Shown here: in pieces, positions 42,199 through 44,063 of the stretch | Layout of the letters: each line of letters opens with the position of its first letter | How positions within the stretch are numbered: the stretch's first letter is position 1 | The notes under the pieces: generated by a model | What the model was told of the DNA's origin: nothing | The model's input: only the letters and a program-made list of their open reading frames with translations | Database searches by the model: none | Position numbers and translations under genes: made by a program | From: Parvibacter caecicola | GTDB taxonomy: Bacteria; Actinomycetota; Coriobacteriia; Coriobacteriales; Eggerthellaceae | Reading direction: 5' to 3' | NCBI RefSeq assembly: GCF_003725335.1 | Contig: NZ_QIBY01000018.1 | Span: 1-44,063, forward strand | Length of the DNA: 44,063 nucleotides

Positions 42199-43563
42199 TT
42201 AACGGCCAATCGCCCAATTCTGCAAAAATGCCAGGAGCTCTTCCCGTTGGTTGGGGAGGGCTCCTTCTATTACCGCCTCCAGCGCCGCACTCAGGGCTTC
42301 ACCCACCGCCGGCCCCTGGGGTATGCCGGCGTCCATGGCGTCGCGGCCGTTTGCCGCCAGCGACTTCAGGGAAAACGCCTCGCCTTCCGCTAGCACCGCC
42401 TCCATCACCTGCACCAGCTGGTCGGCCAGCTGCATGCGGGGGGCGCACTGGGGAGCCTGGGCGCTGGCATCCGCCTTTTTCACGGCGCACAGCTTGCGGA
42501 ACAGCTCCGGGTTGCCCTCCAGTCGCGAAAGGGCGCGGCGCACCGGCCGTCGCTGCGGTTCTATCACGTCGTCGTGGCGCTTTACCAGCGCCAGGATCTG
42601 CGCCTGCCGATGGTTCGAGAACCCTAGCCGTTCCATGACGGCCGCCGCCAGCGTCACGCTTATCTTCGCATGGCCGTAGAAATGGCTGATGCCGTCGGGC
42701 CCTTCGAACTTGGCCCCCGGCTTGCCCATGTCGTGGAACAGCATGGTCCAGCGCAGGATGGGATCGGCCGCTATGTTCTGTACCGCCCAGGCGGTGTGCT
42801 CAAGTACGTCATATATATGATAGGGGGTGTGCTGTTGGCATCCCTTCATGGCCACCAGCTCCGGGAAGGGAAAGGCCAGGATGTCCACCGTGCCCAAAAG
42901 AGCATCGTGTACGTGGGCTCCTAGCAAGAAGCGCTCCATCTCGTCGCGCACCCGTTCCACCGCCACGCCCCCCAGCAGGCTTTTCTGAGACAGCGTTGCT
43001 TGGAAGGTGGCCTCGTCCATCTGAAATCCCAGTTGCGAAACGAACCGGCAGGCGCGCAGAATGCGCAGCGCGTCTTCCTTGAACCGCTCCCGCGGATTGC
43101 CCACTGTGCGGATGACGCCGGCTTCGATGTCGCGCTGGCCGCCGAACGGGTCTAAAAGCCCGCGCTCGGGGTGATAGGCCATGGCGTTGATGGTGAAATC
43201 GCGGCGCTTCAGATCTTCCTCTATGTTGCGGGCGGCGCTCACCTGGTCGGGATGGCGTCCGTCGCTGTAGGCGCCGTCGATGCGATAGGTGGTCACCTCC
43301 AGCGCTTCGCCCTCCAGAAGTACCGTAAGGGTGCCGTGCTTCACGCCAATCTCGCGCACGGGAATGCGGGCGCTGTCGCAGAGGGCTTTCAGCTGCTGCC
43401 AGGAGGCGTTGGAGGCCAGATCCACATCGTGGGCGGGCCGCCCCATAACCGCGTCGCGCACAAACCCCCCCACGCACCAGGCCTCGAAGCCGGCGTCTTC
43501 CAAAAGCTGGATAACTGTGCGGGCGGGAGAGGGCACGTCTATGGCGGGCAGAGGGGTGATCAT
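42199..43563 (-). CDS. cca: CCA-adding tRNA nucleotidyltransferase (class II) with HD-like domain
   Basis: Adds or repairs the 3' CCA end of tRNAs. The 454-residue protein has the nucleotidyltransferase GG...DxD motif in CVGGFVRDAVMGRPAHDVDLAS (about residues 30-50), the RRDFTINAMAY motif, and the KEDALRILRACRF segment. In the C-terminal half an HD-type sequence TMLFHDMGKPGAKF and HDDV motif appear, so it may also have phosphohydrolase activity. The ATG at 43563 has AAAGGAG six bases upstream. The tRNA-Thr in this window has CCA encoded, so repair would be its main use for that tRNA. Confidence 0.95.
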   Translation of the reverse strand: MITPLPAIDVPSPARTVIQLLEDAGFEAWCVGGFVRDAVMGRPAHDVDLASNASWQQLKALCDSARIPVREIGVKHGTLTVLLEGEALEVTTYRIDGAYSDGRHPDQVSAARNIEEDLKRRDFTINAMAYHPERGLLDPFGGQRDIEAGVIRTVGNPRERFKEDALRILRACRFVSQLGFQMDEATFQATLSQKSLLGGVAVERVRDEMERFLLGAHVHDALLGTVDILAFPFPELVAMKGCQQHTPYHIYDVLEHTAWAVQNIAADPILRWTMLFHDMGKPGAKFEGPDGISHFYGHAKISVTLAAAVMERLGFSNHRQAQILALVKRHDDVIEPQRRPVRRALSRLEGNPELFRKLCAVKKADASAQAPQCAPRMQLADQLVQVMEAVLAEGEAFSLKSLAANGRDAMDAGIPQGPAVGEALSAALEAVIEGALPNQREELLAFLQNWAIGR

Positions 43564-43687
43564 GGGCGCTCCTTTGGCTGTTTGCACCAGTGTAGGGCAT
43601 TTTGCCCCCACTGTTTACCAGGGGTTTTGCCGTTCATCTTTCTCAGGCGCCGCTTACTGGTAAAAATGTGTTGCGCTCAAATAGTTC

Positions 43688-43715
43688 TTGCAATGGCGGT
43701 TGAGGGGAGTATTAT
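43688..43715 (+). promoter_or_regulatory. Upstream promoter of the probable rRNA operon
   Basis: TTGCAA (43688-43693) and TATTAT (43710-43715) with 16-base spacing; an overlapping TTATAG gives 18. Confidence 0.55.
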
Positions 43716-43827
43716 AGACAAGCTGTCTTTGAAGGAAGGGACAGCCAACAGCTCTCTTGGAAATCGCACTACAGCCGGCAACGGTAAATGGGATGGAAAA
43801 AAGAATTGTTGAGATTCTGTGAATCAC

Positions 43828-43856
43828 TTGAACACAAGAGGTAAACAGAGTAATAT
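43828..43856 (+). promoter_or_regulatory. Downstream promoter of the probable rRNA operon
   Basis: TTGAAC (43828-43833) and TAATAT (43851-43856) are separated by exactly 17 bases, near consensus. The region just upstream is A/T-rich for this genome, as for strong rRNA promoters. Confidence 0.7.
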
Positions 43857-44063
43857 TATTCCTTGCGCCGCTCGCGAGAGCAGCGCGGCGGGAGCATCCC
43901 GCGGCACCTTGAGAACCGGATACTGCAGAGCGCTTTCCCGAGAGGGGGAGCGCGAGAGAAGTCAGAGTGACATCACTTTCGATTTAGGAAGACCCGCCCG
44001 CCCGAGAGGGCAGGGCAGATTCCATTTGAGAGACAACTTATGAAAGCCAATCGGCTTTCCAAT

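Larger units (their letters stand above)
43564..44063 (+). other. Leader region of a probable rRNA operon
   Basis: No protein gene is supported. Two promoters point right (43688-43715 and 43828-43856). The transcript would then contain several GC hairpins, the motif CACCTTGAGAACCGGATA (around 43909-43926) of the kind seen before and between rRNA genes, and a last stem GAAAGCC/GGCTTTC at 44042-44059. The 16S gene would begin just past the edge; none of it is in the window. Confidence 0.6.

Noticed and set aside
43614-43664. TTTACCAG/CTGGTAAA inverted repeat upstream of cca
   Set aside because: Only 8-bp arms with a 35-base spacer; not distinguishable from chance.

Overview
The window is visibly GC-rich DNA with dense, mostly short-spaced genes, GTG as well as ATG starts and clear GGAGG-type ribosome binding sites. 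It looks like chromosomal DNA of a Gram-positive actinobacterium. The fhaA-fhaB-pstP-rodA/pbpA-pknB order is an actinobacterial signature. The full menaquinone gene set, the MurT/GatD amidation system and an arginine/ornithine-type APC antiporter suggest an anaerobic Coriobacteriia member (Eggerthellaceae-like). That placement is inference from gene content; no 16S sequence lies inside the window.

Layout. 1-7700 (minus): a cell-wall signalling operon, fhaA, fhaB, pstP, a fused rodA-pbpA and pknB. 7685-8683: a long gene-free stretch with four spaced 26-bp imperfect palindromes. 8684-11272 (plus): a GNAT acetyltransferase and a UbiB/AarF-type kinase. 11482-16773 (minus): SPFH protein, UvrA2-type ATPase, EcfT and an ECF S component. 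16916-18475 (minus): DUF488 protein, a repeat cluster, tRNA-Thr(CGU) and a universal stress protein. 18840-24294 (plus): fused MurT-GatD, LytR-CpsA-Psr protein, RlmH and FolE. 24375-30811 (minus): exonuclease III, a divergent endonuclease IV, then MenH, MenD, MenF and an ACT-domain protein. 30990-36903: APC antiporter (plus), a small XRE regulator (minus), then MenB and a fused MenE-MenC (plus). 37097-42179: an MFS permease fused to CBS domains, a CorC/HlyC-type protein, an amidohydrolase, a small Cys-cluster protein (minus) and a HIT protein. 42199-43563 (minus): CCA-adding enzyme. 43564-44063: what looks like the double promoter and leader of an rRNA operon whose 16S gene would start just beyond the right edge.

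How the genes fit together. The left operon, MurT-GatD and the LCP protein all act on peptidoglycan or its attached polymers. Two men blocks facing opposite directions together encode MenF, MenD, MenH, MenC, MenE and MenB, that is, chorismate to 1,4-dihydroxy-2-naphthoyl-CoA. MenA and the final methyltransferase are not here. A theme of the window is fusion of partners that are usually separate: RodA with PBP2, MurT with GatD, MenE with MenC, and an MFS permease with CBS domains.

The observations I would look at first are the single-chain SEDS-PBP synthase, the MurT-GatD fusion, an endonuclease IV homologue that has lost four of nine conserved metal ligands, the alternating palindrome array at 8037-8277, and a REP-like 34-bp perfect inverted repeat at 32574-32710 with a relative at 9436. 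No CRISPR array, prophage, insertion sequence or transposase gene was seen.
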